From the NCBI RefSeq assembly GCF_017591435.1, contig NC_059289.1, forward strand, positions 19,011,773-19,075,772: a stretch of DNA of 64,000 nucleotides, written 5' to 3'. The notes under the pieces were generated by a model that did not search any database, was not told the DNA's origin, and worked only from the letters and a program-made list of their open reading frames with translations. Shown in pieces: positions 53,465 to 63,996 of the stretch (positions are counted from its first letter, which is position 1; each line of letters opens with the position of its first letter). This stretch comes from Portunus trituberculatus (taxonomy: Eukaryota; Arthropoda; Malacostraca; Decapoda; Portunidae). Position numbers and translations under genes: made by a program.

Positions 53465-54599
53465 TTAACTTGCTTCACCTTCCCTTGGGTTGTCAGGGCC
53501 AGATAGCAAGCGTTGGAGACTAAGACTGTGTCCGAAGAAGGTGATAGATGGATTTATCCCAATTGTGGCTTTAAAACCAAAAGCTTCTATAGCTATACCA
53601 TCTCTATCAACACTGACACTCTTCCCTAGGGATACATTATGTACTTCTCTTGCTGCTGGTGCTCCATGCAAGCCTGCAGGAGATGTAGCAGTAGAAACAG
53701 CACTGGTAGTAGTAGTAGTAAAAGTGTTATCATTGTCTTGGTATTTAGGAAATGGATTCATACTTAGTTGTATTTCTTCATCTTCCTCTTCTGTCTCAGT
53801 CTCCTCTGCTTTGTCATAAGGATTTGTCAAAAGGTGGTTCCAGAAGAGTCCTATGTCCTCTGTCCTTATAGCAAGAGGTTCTTCTGTGATCCAGTATTCT
53901 TTCCTCTGCATGTCAGGGCTGAAATGGTTTTGATATGGAGAGATGGAGAGATAATTCTGGCTCTCTTCACTGTATATTAGCTCTCCCATTTCATAAAGTT
54001 TGTTTCCCTGACTGCATGTTCTATCTTCAATTTCATATAGTTTGTTTTCTTTATACATTCTCCCATCAATTATGTTATTGATTTTCAACTTGTGTCTTTT
54101 TTCTTCCTCTTCATAATTTTCTCTCCTTTTCTCCTTTTCACCTGCCATTCTGCAATTCTTCTCCTTATAAAGACTGTTAATCTCCTCTAAGTCTCTCATT
54201 CCTTCCTGCACATAATCTTCCCTTTTCTTTTCCTTGAATTCCTCCTCCTCTTCTTCCCATTCAGGCACCAGACTCTTTGCTGAAAACACTCCTTTCTTTT
54301 TCTCATTATTTCCACACTCCTCTTTCTCTATCCCTTCAAAACTACCTTCATTTTCATAAGCAGTTTGTGTTGGATCAGGCATTTCTAAGTTATAATTACC
54401 TGTTCTTTCTTCTTCCTCATTTATCAATGTATTTCCTCCTCTTCCATCTGCATCCCTTGTATCATTACTTCTCCTTTCTTCTTCTGTATTTATGTATCTT
54501 CCTTTCCTTCCATTTTCTTGTATGCTTCCCTCTGTTGACAGTGGCCTTTCTATGGTGTTTTGTTCTTCCTCAAAGGCACCACCACCTCCACAGCAACTG
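53465..54599 (-). CDS. uncharacterised acidic open frame, about 378 codons, possible terminal exon
   Basis: On the - strand the frame is open from about 54622 (TAG) to TAA at 53465. An acceptor-like CTCTTAACAG precedes codon TGC near 54598, so it may be a last exon. The N-terminal two thirds are rich in E, K, N and Y (EEEERTGNYNLEM, VPEWEEEEEEFKEKKREDY) with internal near-repeats (YKENKLYEIED and GNKLYEMGELIY). The C-terminal part is ordinary in composition (GKSVSVDRDGIAIEAFGFKA, SITFFGHSLSLQRLL). No transposon motif and no family recognised. A real gene is plausible because a frame this long is unlikely by chance, but low complexity weakens that argument. Confidence 0.45.
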
Positions 54600-54912
54600 T
54601 TAAGAGGTTTTATTGTAGTATCAAACTACTCTCTCTCTCTCTCTCTCTTAGGATATTGACATGGTTTCAATAGGCATAGACTTAAATTGAAAGGACTGAC
54701 GCATAGCTACACAGAGGTTAATTAACAGGAGTGCACAGGTGTGGCAGACTGACCTGGCTGGGTGGCAAGTGTTACCCATGATGCTCCTCGCCTCCCAGGG
54801 CAACCTAGGTCAAGGCTAGATCAAACTTTGTACTTCTGTGAGGGTAAAGAGTACATGATTAGTTGTATAAATCATGAAAGTTTATTTATTTGTTATCTTA
54901 TATGAAAGAATG

Positions 54913-54913
54913 C

Positions 54914-54972
<59 letters not shown>
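54913..54972 (+). repeat. (AC)n at the 5' junction of LINE A copy 5
   Basis: An uninterrupted (AC)n ending in ACACATTACATGG, where the LINE A endonuclease-encoding region begins. Confidence 0.95.
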
Positions 54973-54974
<2 letters not shown>

Positions 54975-55746
54975 TACATGGAAGAATGAGACTAGGAATG
55001 GAATAAAAGTGACTTACACGAACATAGATGTATTTCTGTCTAAGAGGCTAGAATGTATGGATTACCTAAGAAATAACGAACCGGACATAATGTGTGTAGT
55101 GGAAACAAAGCTAAGGCCTGAAATAAAGCTAGACTTGTTTGTTGTAAAACACTACAAAGTATGGAGAAATGATAGAAAAAATAAAGGAGGTGGTGGTATA
55201 ATGGTTCTTACTAAGGAAGATCTGATAGTGAAGGAGGTGAACTATAGTAAGAGAAATGAGGAAGTGATAAGTATGCTTATAACAGATGGCAAGAGGGACA
55301 TTAATATTATAACAGTATACATACCACCCAGAACCAGTGCTTGGGAATATGAACAGTACCAAATGGTGATGAGAAATACTCTAGACAGAATGAAGCAAGA
55401 ACTCATCAGAAAGGATAGAGTGATGATAGTCGGAGACTTTAATTGCAAAGAAATAGTGTGGGAAGACTATGAAGTGGTGAATGGTGGTGAGTGGGCAGAA
55501 GAATTGTTAAAGGTAGCAACAAATAACTTGATGACACAGTGGGTGAGATCACCAACAAGGTGCAGGGGACAAGATGTTGCAGCAAGGTTGGATTTGGTAT
55601 TTACCAGGGGAATCTCTCTAAAAGAGGAAATTGAACATGAAAGTCCCTTGGGGAAAAGCGATCATGATGTCCTAAGCTTTGAGCTGGATACAGAATTAAG
55701 CACGAATATGATTGTGGAACAGGGAGGAAAAATTAAATTATACTAG
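54973..55746 (+). pseudogene. LINE A copy 5 APE endonuclease, open frame
   Basis: A nearly complete APE domain: DIMCVVETKLRPEIK (catalytic E), KNKGGGGIMVLTKEDL, NIITVYIPPRTSAWEYEQYQ, DRVMIVGDFNCKEIVWEDYE (GDFN), VAARLDLVFTRGIS and LGKSDHDVLSFEL (SDH). No frameshift interrupts the domain and all visible motifs are intact, so this is the best-preserved LINE A endonuclease here. The frame upstream of 54973 is a (TH)n artefact of the AC tract. Confidence 0.85.
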
Positions 55747-56069
55747 GGCAAATTATAACCATATAAGGGAGTTCTTTAATGAAATTGACTGGTCCGTGGT
55801 ATACCAGGAAAGAGATATGCAATTGAAATATGATAAATTTATGGATTTGTATAACTCTGCTGTGAAAAGTTTGTGCCATATTACAGAAAGAGGACTTTAA
55901 ATAATAAACAGTGGTTTAATAGAAATTGTGAAGAAGCAAAAAAGAACAAAGAAAAGGCATGGAAGAAACTTAAGAAAAACAGTGATGTATTATCAAGGAA
56001 GGCTACAAAACAGCAAGGAATAGATATGTTGAAGTAAGGAGAACAGCACAGAAGGAATATGAACAGAGG

Positions 56070-56775
56070 GTGGTGGAAAACTGTGATAGTGACCCAAAAA
56101 TGTTTTACAAATTCATAAATGGAAAACTAAATAAAAGGGAGGCAATAGAAAAGGTAAAAAACAGGGAAGAAGTATATGAAGATGCTGGAGATATAGCTGA
56201 AATTTTGAACGACAACTTTTGCAAAGTGTTTACAAAGGAGGAGCATTTTATGGGAGGAAGGCCTACGGAAATAAAGCAAATGCAGGACATCATGGTTACT
56301 AAGGAAGATGTAAGGAAAATTATAAGCAATCTGGATATTAATAAATCAATGGGGCCTGATGGCATATCTGGGAGGTTGCTAAATGAATGTAAGGATCAAT
56401 TGTTGAACCCCGTATTTGATATTGTGGAAACCTCCATACGAACAGGATTAGTCCCGAAAGAGTGGAAAAGAGCTGACATTGTGCCTATAAATAAGAATGG
56501 TAGTAGAATGGAACCGCTAAATTATAGACCAGTATCGTTGACTAGTATATTGTGCAAGGTATGTGAAAAAGTAATTAAAGCTAAGTGGAGTGAGTATCTA
56601 GAAAGTGAAAACATTCTGAGTGAAAGGCAGTTTGGTTTCAGAAAAGGAAGATTGTGCGTATCCAATTTATTATGTTTTTATTCAAGAGTGACTGATATAC
56701 TGCAACATAGAGAGGGATGGGTGGATGCTATCTACCTGGACTTGAGAAAGGCCTTTGATAAAGTACCACACAATA
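56070..56775 (+). pseudogene. LINE A copy 5 RT N-terminal half
   Basis: An open frame contains DSDPKMFYKFINGKLNKREA, NKSMGPDGISGRLLNECKDQ, VPKEWKRADIVPINKNGSRM, LNYRPVSLTSILCKVCEKVI, RQFGFRKGRLCVSNLLCFYS and GWVDAIYLDLRKAFDKVPHN. The first catalytic aspartate (YLD) is present. The reading then changes to unrelated residues at the junction. Confidence 0.85.
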
Positions 56776-57793
56776 GACGATTCATACAAAGGAGACCGAT
56801 TAAATTACAGAAAGGCTGATATTGAGAATCTCAAGAACTATTTTAAAAACGTAAACTGGGAGGAGATGGAAAACTCAGAAACAATGCAAGAGAAATATAA
56901 CTTATTTTTTGGAAATATACAAAACAGGAGTCAGGGAATATGTCCCGAAATATACACCTAAAGAAGAAGGAAAGAAAGATTGGTTTAATGCAAGATGTGC
57001 TAGGGCAAAGGAAAAAAGAGATGGAGCATGGAAAAGGTGGAGGAGAAATAGAAAACCAGCAAATAAGGAAAACTTCAAGGCAGCGAGAAATGAATATGTT
57101 AAGGTGAGGAAGAGGAAAAGAACTTCGAAAAGGACATTGTCGAAAAATGTAAGGAGCAACCAAAATTGTTCTATAGATTCATAAATGGAAAAATTAGGCA
57201 AAGAGAAACAATAGAAAGGTTAAAAGGAGAGAACGGGATGGTGGAAGGCCCAAAAAGTATGGCAGAACTATTAAATAATAAATTCCAGGAGGTCTTTACT
57301 AAGGAATCCAAATTTGAAAGGCCACAGGGTAATAGAGACAATCTATATGAAAGAGATTAAAGTAACCAAGCTTGAATTAAAGAGTTAATGAAGGAACTGG
57401 ATGAAGAGAAGGCAATGGGACCAGATGAAGTTTCAGGCAGAATACTGAAAGAATGTAGGGAAGAACTAGCAAGTCCTATATACAACATCATAAAATGCTC
57501 AATAGAAAATGGAACAGTACCAGTAGAATGGAAAAGAGCTGAGGTGGTTCCCATATATAAGAGCGGAAGGAAGGAAGAACCTTTAAATTACAGACTGGTA
57601 TCACTAACTAGTGTAATATGCAAGATGTGTGAAAGAATAATAAAGAAACAATGGATCGAGTTCCTTGAAGACAACAAATTAATATCAAATAGCCAATTTG
57701 GTTTTAGAAAAGAAGGTGTGTAACTAATTTATTGAGTTTCTATTCTAGAATAGTTGATAGAGTACAAGAGAGAGATGGGTTGACTGTATTTAT

Positions 57794-58084
57794 TTGGATT
57801 TAAAAAAGGCATTTGACAAAGTGCCACATGCAAGATTACTATGGAAGTTAGAGGAGAAGGGTGGCTTAAAAGGAAGCACATTGAGATGGATAGAAAATTA
57901 TTTGAGGGGAAGAGAAATAAGGACGGTAGTTAAAGATATGAAGTCCAAGTGGAGAGCAGTAGAAAGCGGAGTGCCACAGGGATCAGTATTGGCACCAATA
58001 CTTTTCCTCATTTATATTAATGACATGCCAGAAGGAGTGAACAGCTACATAAATCTGTTTGCAGATGATACAAAACTGTGCTGA
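57794..58084 (+). pseudogene. LINE A copy 6 RT palm fragment
   Basis: An open 96-codon frame from MDLKKAFDKVPHARLLWKLE to NLFADDTKLC then stop. It includes both catalytic segments (DLKKAFD and FADD). The stop after KLC is a single-base change or indel relative to the copy at 60300. Confidence 0.8.
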
Positions 58085-58325
58085 GTTATAAAGCAAAAAG
58101 AGGATTGTGAAATACTGCAAGAAGACCTAACTAAGATCTGGGAATGGAATAAAAAGTGGGAAATGGAATTCAATGTGAACAAAAGCCATGTCATGGAAAT
58201 GGGAAAGAGTGAAAGACGACCTGTGGGAATCTATAAGATGGGAGATGGAGTAGAACTGGAGAAAGTTAAAAAGGAAAAGGACTTAGGAGTGACGATGGAA
58301 GAAAACAATCAACCAGTAAGCCATA

Positions 58326-58886
58326 TTGATAGAATTTTTAGAGAAACATAATTTGCTATGGAATACTGGAATAGCATTTCACTACATGTACAAAGAAATG
58401 ATGAGGAAATTGATAAGTACTATAATAAAACCCAGATTGGAATATGCAGGAGTAGTATGGACCCCTCATAAAAAGAAACACATAAGGAAATTGGAGAGAC
58501 TACAAAAAATGGCTACAAGAATGATTCCAGAATTTGAAGGGATGACATATGAGGAGAGACTAAAGGCTATGGATCTACCAACCCTGGAACAAAGAAGGGA
58601 GAGAGGAGACCTGATACAAGTTTATAAATTGATCAACGGAATGGACCAAGTGGATAATGAGAAACTGATCCTGAGAGAAGAATATGACATCCGAAGTACA
58701 AGATCGCATAGTAAAAAGCTGAGAAAAGGAAGATGTCTGAGAGATGTTAAAAAATATAGTTTCCCGCAAAGTTGTATTGAGACGTGGAACAGTTTAAATG
58801 AAGAAGTAGTGTCTGCAACGAGTGTGCATACTTTTAAAGTAAGATTGGATAAGTGTAGATATGGAGACGGGGCCACACGAGCATAA
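58326..58886 (+). pseudogene. LINE A copy 6 ORF2 C-terminus
   Basis: A 186-codon frame reads YMYKEMMRKLISTIIKPRLE, ERLQKMATRMIPEFEGMTYE, RSTRSHSKKLRKGRCLRDVK, SFPQSCIETWNSLNEEVVSA, ending LDKCRYGDGATRA. The final residues and stop are conserved among copies 6, 7 and 8, marking the true ORF2 end about 35 bp before the 3' terminus. Confidence 0.85.
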
Positions 58887-58932
58887 AGCCCAGGCCCTGT
58901 AAAACTACAACTAGGTAAATACAACTAGGTAA

Positions 58933-58935
<3 letters not shown>

Positions 58936-59012
<77 letters not shown>
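58936..59012 (+). repeat. (AC)n between LINE A copies 6 and 7
   Basis: Starts from the TAGGTAAATAC terminus of copy 6 and ends at ACAGTTTAAAAAAAAAATTGG, where the 3' scrap of another LINE A begins. Confidence 0.95.
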
Positions 59013-59017
<5 letters not shown>

Positions 59018-59131
59018 AAAAAAAAAATTGGATAAGTGTAGATATGGAGACGTGGCCACACAAGCATAAAGCCCAGCATGCCCTGTAAAACTACAACTAG
59101 GTAAATGGTAAATACAACTAGGTAAATACAC
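59013..59131 (+). mobile_element. LINE A copy 7, 3'-end scrap of about 120 bp
   Basis: TTGGATAAGTGTAGATATGG (LDKCRYGD), GGCCACACAAGCATAAAGCC, then AACTAGGTAAATGGTAAATAC and AACTAGGTAAATACAC. An extreme 5' truncation next to (AC)n at both sides. Confidence 0.85.
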
Positions 59132-59154
59132 AAACATGCACACACACACACACA

Positions 59155-59377
59155 TGTCCCAGAAAGCGGCAAGGCAAATGGGAAAGCCTCTTAATGTATA
59201 GCCCCTGTTCACCTAGCAGTAAATAGGTACGGGATGTAACTCGAGGGGTTGTGGCCTCGCTTTCCCGGTGTGTGGAGTGTGTTGTGGTCTAAGTCCTACC
59301 CGAAGATCAGTCTATGAGCTCTGAGCTCTTTCTGTAATGGGGAAGGCTGGCTGGGTGACCAGCAGACGACCGTGGTG

Positions 59378-59378
<1 letters not shown>
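59155..59378 (+). mobile_element. SINE2 body, head-less, ending in (AC)n
   Basis: From CCCAGAAAGCGGCAAGGCAA to GCAGACGACCGTGGTGAAAC, then (AC)n at 59379-59451. The body is nearly the same as in the 3757 copy. Confidence 0.85.

Positions 59379-59451
<73 letters not shown>
59379..59451 (+). repeat. (AC)n between two SINEs
   Basis: An uninterrupted (AC)n that ends the SINE2 at 59155 and precedes the tRNA head at 59452. Confidence 0.95.
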
Positions 59452-59453
<2 letters not shown>

Positions 59454-59735
59454 CCCGGTAGCTCAGTGGTTAGAGCGCTGGCTTCACAAGCCAGATGACC
59501 GTTCGATTCCCCGGCCGGGTGGAGATATTTGGTGTGTCTCCTCACGTGTAGCCCCTATTCACCTAGCAGTGAGTAGGTACGGGATGTAAATCGAAGAGTT
59601 GTGACCTTGTTGTCCCGGTGTGTGGTGTGTGCCTGGTCTCAGACCTATCCCAAGATCAGAAATAATGAGCTCTGAGCTCGTTCCGTAGGGTAACGTCTGG
59701 CTGTCTCGTCAGAGACTGCAGCAGATCAAACAGTG

Positions 59736-59737
<2 letters not shown>
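59452..59737 (+). mobile_element. SINE2 sister subfamily with tRNA-Val(CAC)-like head, complete
   Basis: The head GGCCCGGTAGCTCAGTGGTT has a recognisable D arm (GCTC/GAGC), an anticodon arm CTGGC-TTCACAA-GCCAG with CAC, and CGTTCGATTCC as B-box. The T stem is imperfect and the 3' acceptor strand (CCGGGT) runs into SINE body rather than CCA. The body (CACCTAGCAGTGAGTAGGTA, CTTGTTGTCCCGGTGTGTGG, CTGGCTGTCTCGTCAGAGAC) ends GTGAAACACAC into (AC)n. The head makes a pol III promoter likely. Confidence 0.85.

Positions 59738-59773
<36 letters not shown>
59738..59773 (+). repeat. (AC)n joining SINE and LINE A copy 8
   Basis: (AC)n that ends the SINE and begins LINE A copy 8 through ACACATATAAG, where ATATAAG belongs to the LINE reading PIYKSG. 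Confidence 0.9.
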
Positions 59774-59778
<5 letters not shown>

Positions 59779-61140
59779 AGTGCGGAAGGAAGGAAGAACC
59801 TCTAAATTACAGACCAGTATCACTAACTAGTGTAATATGTAAGATGTGTGAAAAAGTAATAAAGAAACAATGGATCGAGTTCCTTGAAGACAAGAAATTA
59901 TTATCAAATAGCCAATTTGGCTTTAGAAAAGGTCGGTCGTGTGTAACAAGTTTACTGAGTTTCTACTCTAGAATAGTTGATAGGGTACAAGAAAAAGAGG
60001 GATAGGTTAATTGTATTTACTTAGATTTAAAAAAGGTATTTGATAAAGTGCCACATGCAAGGTTACTGTGAAAATTAGAGGAGAAGGGTGGTTTAAAAGG
60101 ACACACATTGAGATGGATGGGAAATTATTTGAGGGTGAGAGATATAAGGACAGTAGTCAAAGATATGAAGTCTAAGTGGATAGCAGTAGAAAGCGGAATG
60201 CCACAGGGGTCAGTATTGGTGCCAATACTTTTTCTCATTTATATAAATGACATGCCAGAAGGAGTGAAGAGTTACATAAATCTGTTTGTGGACGATGTGA
60301 AACTGCAGAGTTATAAAGCAAAAAGAGGATTGTGAAATACTGCAAGAAGACCTAAATAAGATCTGGGAATGGAGTAAAAAGTGGGAGATGGAATTCAATG
60401 TGGACAAAAGCCATGTCATGGAAATGGGAAAGAGTGAAAGACGACCAGTGGGAATCTATAAGATGGGAGATGGAGTAGAACTGGAGAAAGTAAAAAAGGA
60501 AAAGGATTTGGGAGTGACGATAGAAAATAATCAACTGGCAAGCCATATTGATAAAATTTTCAGAGAGACATATAATTTGCTAAGGAATATTGGAATAGCA
60601 TTTCACTACATGGACAAAGAAATGATAAAGAAACTGATAAGTACTATAATAAGACCCAGATTGGAATATGCAAAATTGGTGTGGACCCCTCACATAAAGA
60701 AACATATAAGGAAGATGGAGAGACTACAAAAAAACGGCTACAAGAATGGTCCCAGAACTTGAAGGGATGACATATAAGGAAAGACTAAAGGCTATGGATC
60801 TTCCAACATTGGAGTAGAGAAGGGATTGAGGGGATCTCATACAAGTTTATAAATTGATAAACAGAATGGACCAAGTGGACAATAAGTATCTGATCCTGAG
60901 AGAAGAATATGCCAGTCGAAGCACAAGATCACATAGTAAGAAGCTGAGGAAGGGAAGATGTGTAAGAGATATTAAAAAGTATAGTTTCCCGCAAAGATGT
61001 GTTGAGACGTGGAACAGTTTGAATGAAGTAGTGTCTGCAACGAGTGCATGGTTTTAAAGTAAGATTGGATAAGTGTGGATATGGAGATGGGGCCACACGA
61101 GCATAAAGCCAGGCCCTGTAAAACTACAACTAGGTAAATA
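59774..61140 (+). mobile_element. LINE A copy 8, 5'-truncated
   Basis: Starts within the RT (RKEEPLNYRPVSLTSVICKM, RKGRSCVTSLLSFYSRIVDR). Frame 60108-60335 has SGMPQGSVLVPILFLIYIND and NLFVDDVKLQ, where FADD has become FVDD. 60388-60762 and 60854-61057 give the C-terminus, ending TAGGTAAATAC at about 61141. It is very similar to copy 6 along its length. An in-frame stop and shifts near 60000 and 60330 inactivate it. Confidence 0.9.
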
Positions 61141-61171
61141 CACTCTCCTCCTGTGATGACGAAAACGACGC

Positions 61172-61173
<2 letters not shown>

Positions 61174-61202
<29 letters not shown>
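61174..61202 (+). repeat. short (AC)n after LINE A copy 8
   Basis: About 28 bp of AC, separated from the LINE terminus by 33 bp (ACTCTCCTCCTGTGATGACG and a few more). Confidence 0.85.
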
Positions 61203-61206
<4 letters not shown>

Positions 61207-61920
61207 TAATACATTTACTGAGAAAATGAACATGTGAAAATACTTACAATATGCAAGAAAATGCAAATTATATGCGTAATACAAAAAATAAAACCATATT
61301 ATTTTGTCTAATCGTTACTTCAGACATAACTACTAACAATTATCAGTATCTCACTATTACTTTATGAACGTATTTGCACAGTCCAGCCAAGGAGCCATTT
61401 TCGTTTTAAAGTGCACTGATATTACTGAACACTCACCCACTTACTTTTCAGCCGCGCGACAAACGCTCTGCAGCAGGTCTGATGAAATAACTAAGCTCCT
61501 TGGCACCAGTACCCTCCGACCTCCACGTGAAGAAAACGACATGCTGGTGCTGATCGCGTGCGATTGTGCTTTGTGGTCAGCATATTGACTCAGACACATA
61601 TGTTAGCTGGACGTCTTATCTGTTGTGGTAGTAGTAGTAGTAAGAGTAGTAGTAGTAGTAGCAACAGCAGCAATAGAGAAGTAGTTGTAGTAGCTACCTA
61701 GTAGTAATAGTAGAACTATTATTACACCTATTACTAACGATGTTGATACAAAATAGCTACAAATTAAAAGAAATACAGCAGGCCGTTTCCAGGAGAAATT
61801 ATGGCAAAAAGGTTGTCTTTTCTCGTTTTTTGCATGACAAGAAACAAATAGTGAATTAAAATTTTAGTGATTATTTACTTTTCAAATGCACAATGACATG
61901 AAATCACACAGTATTCTGAA

Positions 61921-61974
<54 letters not shown>

Positions 61975-62700
61975 TGTTTGACATCTGTGCTAAGTAATTG
62001 CTCTATCAAGAAAATCAACCTTCAAAATCAACCTTCAGGCCAACTTTCACCCGATATATGGTTTATCTATTCATCATTTAAATGCACATGCATATGTACA
62101 TGTGTACATCTACATGTACATATATATTTATATGTGTATGCACATGACGTGATTCAACCATACATATATTTGCCCCCTAAACAGCTTCCCACCTCTCATC
62201 CAAGCCCACCAAAGCTGAAAAAAAAACACTTTATTATCTTATTTGTATGTATGATTTACTGTCTAAATCTTCATACCACGGTATGCCACAACTATTAAGG
62301 TTACATATATGGTAAGGGGCCTCAAAACATGGACATAAAATAGAAAATAAGGAGCGCTCCCATGTATTTTCAATGGGCGGCTGGTAACGTTTTGGGTGTA
62401 AAGGCGGGTTCACGTGCCAATTTGCAAATGAAATTTTATGTCGGTAGAGTTTCCAACTCAAAATCGGTGCCTAGCAACTGGAGAAACCAGTCGCAAAACA
62501 AGACTAAAATGTTGGTCTAGTTAGTCGATTTTCGACGTCGTGACATCACGGAGTAGGCTTTGAAAATGTGGTCTCCAGATATAGAGAAGATGCTAAAGTA
62601 GGTGAGGAAAAAAGAACACATCTGGGACTCCAGAAATTAATTATACAGTAAAAAGAAGAAAAAAAAAAAGCTTACGCAAATCGTTGTTCAACGAAATAGC
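61203..62700. other. AT-rich stretch without a supported gene
   Basis: Contains degenerate (TAG)n at 61626-61700 and (AG)n at 61926-61972. The segment 61452-61588 follows an acceptor-like TTACTTTTCAG and is open to a stop (SRSDEITKLLGTSTLRPPRE), but nothing supports it further. Near 62400, TAAAGGCGGGTTCACGTGCC resembles a PIF/Harbinger-type terminal repeat, with no partner end found. Confidence 0.4.
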
Positions 62701-62734
62701 TGCCACTCTGCTACAAGAATGTTTCCTCACTGCT

Positions 62735-62736
<2 letters not shown>

Positions 62737-62792
<56 letters not shown>

Positions 62793-62812
62793 CAGCAGTA
62801 GTAGTAACAGTC

Positions 62813-62899
<87 letters not shown>

Positions 62900-62901
62900 A
62901 T
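62737..62901 (+). repeat. (TAG)n-(TTA)n-(TAG)n compound trinucleotide repeat
   Basis: (TAG)n at 62737-62791, interrupted TAGCAGCAGTAG, (TTA)n 62814-62865 and (TAG)n to 62901. A symmetric arrangement of two TAG blocks around TTA. Confidence 0.9.
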
Positions 62902-63042
62902 AGTTTCAGTTTCAGTATTCCTTATTCACACAAAAATGTGTACACATACAATATATAAAAGTAAAATAAAAACTTTAAAATACATTCCATATAGTAAAAA
63001 CTACAACACCGTTAGTAAAGCCAGTGCCACACAATATCAGCT

Positions 63043-63306
63043 TCACTTCGTACACAAAACATCAATCATCATCCTGATCTCTCTTGCATTAATTTTGTCC
63101 CTCATCCAGCACAATTCACGGATTTGCGCACCCTTCCGACTACGATCATATTGGTCTGTAACCGACTCCAAATCATGTTTACTTCCTTCTTTAAATCCGA
63201 ATTGCAAATCATTGGTCAGTAGTTTATCTTTTCCACTCATCAATATAATATTATCCAGTACTTTGCTCATCAAGCTACAAAGAGTAATCGCCCTGTAATT
63301 TTCCAC
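63043..63306 (-). pseudogene. non-LTR RT fragment of another LINE family
   Basis: The - strand frame reads ENYRAITLCSLMSKVLDNII and TNDLQFGFKEGSKHDLESV. NYR-x-I-(T/A)L-x-S-x-x-SK and LQFGFK are RT fingers motifs, but the sequence differs from LINEs A, B, C and the I-like element. Only about 85 residues are left and there is no catalytic box. Confidence 0.6.
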
Positions 63307-63309
63307 TAT

Positions 63310-63689
63310 TATTAAGATTGGCCTAACGACCTTTAGGGAGCGGCACCATCACCCCTTTGAGCAAGCCCTGTGGAGAAAAACCGTTTCTCAACATGGATGA
63401 AAAAAGCACAGACAGATGTCCTTACAGCACATCGCCAGCATGTAGCAGATGGTCAGACTGAAGGGATATCACACTGGCCTAATGATACGTGGAACGCGGG
63501 CCATGGTTCGTGGTGTGAAACTGGGAACCAAGGTCCAGATCAAGGATTCTATAAGGATGTACGGGTTCAATGAGCGGGCTGGAGGAATTGATTAGGGAGC
63601 TTATCTTCTAACAGATGGCATGCCGGTCGCAAATAGTAAGGGGTTGAGGGATGGGGGGTCCATCAGCGGGGGAGGATGAGCGCCGTTAC
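63310..63689. other. unassigned sequence
   Basis: No gene recognised. The open frame 63370-63573 (67 codons) matches no family I know. Confidence 0.4.
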
Positions 63690-63996
63690 AAGATTCAAAC
63701 AGTCAGTCAGTCACGGGAAGGAGTGCAAGTCACATCAGCCATCGCCCGCCTCCGCCTGGGCCACACCACGCTCAGTGCTCACTTGCACTGAGGCCATGGA
63801 ACATTTCCTGCTTCAATGCCCACGCTTCCACTCTCAACATACTGCACTACGCTCCTGGCTCTCCGTCCAGGCCATCACAACACTCGACCTGCCCACCCTC
63901 CTGGCGGCCTCAGGCGTCCATCCCTCCTGGCAATCTGCTGTCCTTTGCCTTACTTTTGTCTTCTTGAGGAAGACCGGCCAGCTACCACGCCTGTGA
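63690..63996 (+). pseudogene. LINE C-terminal fragment (Cys/His region) of an R1/I-type element
   Basis: One frame reads VTSAIARLRLGHTTLSAHLH near 63725-63790. After a shift the next reads EAMEHFLLQCPRFHSQHTAL, DLPTLLAASGVHPSWQSAVL and LRKTGQLPRL, then a stop at 63994-63996. RLRLGHT followed by E-x-x-EHFLL-x-CP-x-F is the usual C-terminal end of arthropod LINE ORF2 proteins with a Cys/His motif. The first cysteine pair of the motif was lost in the frameshift or deletion near 63790. Confidence 0.65.

Larger units (their letters stand above)
54973..56775 (+). mobile_element. LINE A copy 5 (endonuclease and N-terminal RT), joined to copy 6
   Basis: Begins at (AC)n with KNETRNGIKVTYTNIDVFLS. The endonuclease frame 54874-55746 and RT frame 56070-56819 are connected by a broken linker (55712-55900). 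It ends in the RT at YLDLRKAFDKVPHN near 56775, where a different LINE A copy starts in its linker. The 3' half is therefore missing. Confidence 0.9.
56776..58935 (+). mobile_element. LINE A copy 6, lacking the endonuclease, ending in (AC)n
   Basis: Starts in the post-endonuclease linker (LNYRKADIENLKNYFKNVNW), then KDWFNARCARAKEKRDGAWK, MFYRFINGKIRQRETIERLK, and RT frames 57388-57723 and 57794-58084 (SGVPQGSVLAPILFLIYIND, NLFADDTKLC, intact FADD). Next come EFNVNKSHVMEMGKSERRPV and 58326-58886 (KPRLEYAGVVWTPHKKKHIR, LPTLEQRRERGDLIQVYKLI). Two copies of AACTAGGTAAATAC precede (AC)n at 58936. Only a few frameshifts. Confidence 0.9.

Noticed and set aside
59452..59520. Functional tRNA-Val gene
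   Set aside because: The T stem is imperfect, the 3' acceptor strand continues into SINE sequence, and the unit ends in the SINE2-type tail. It is a SINE head.
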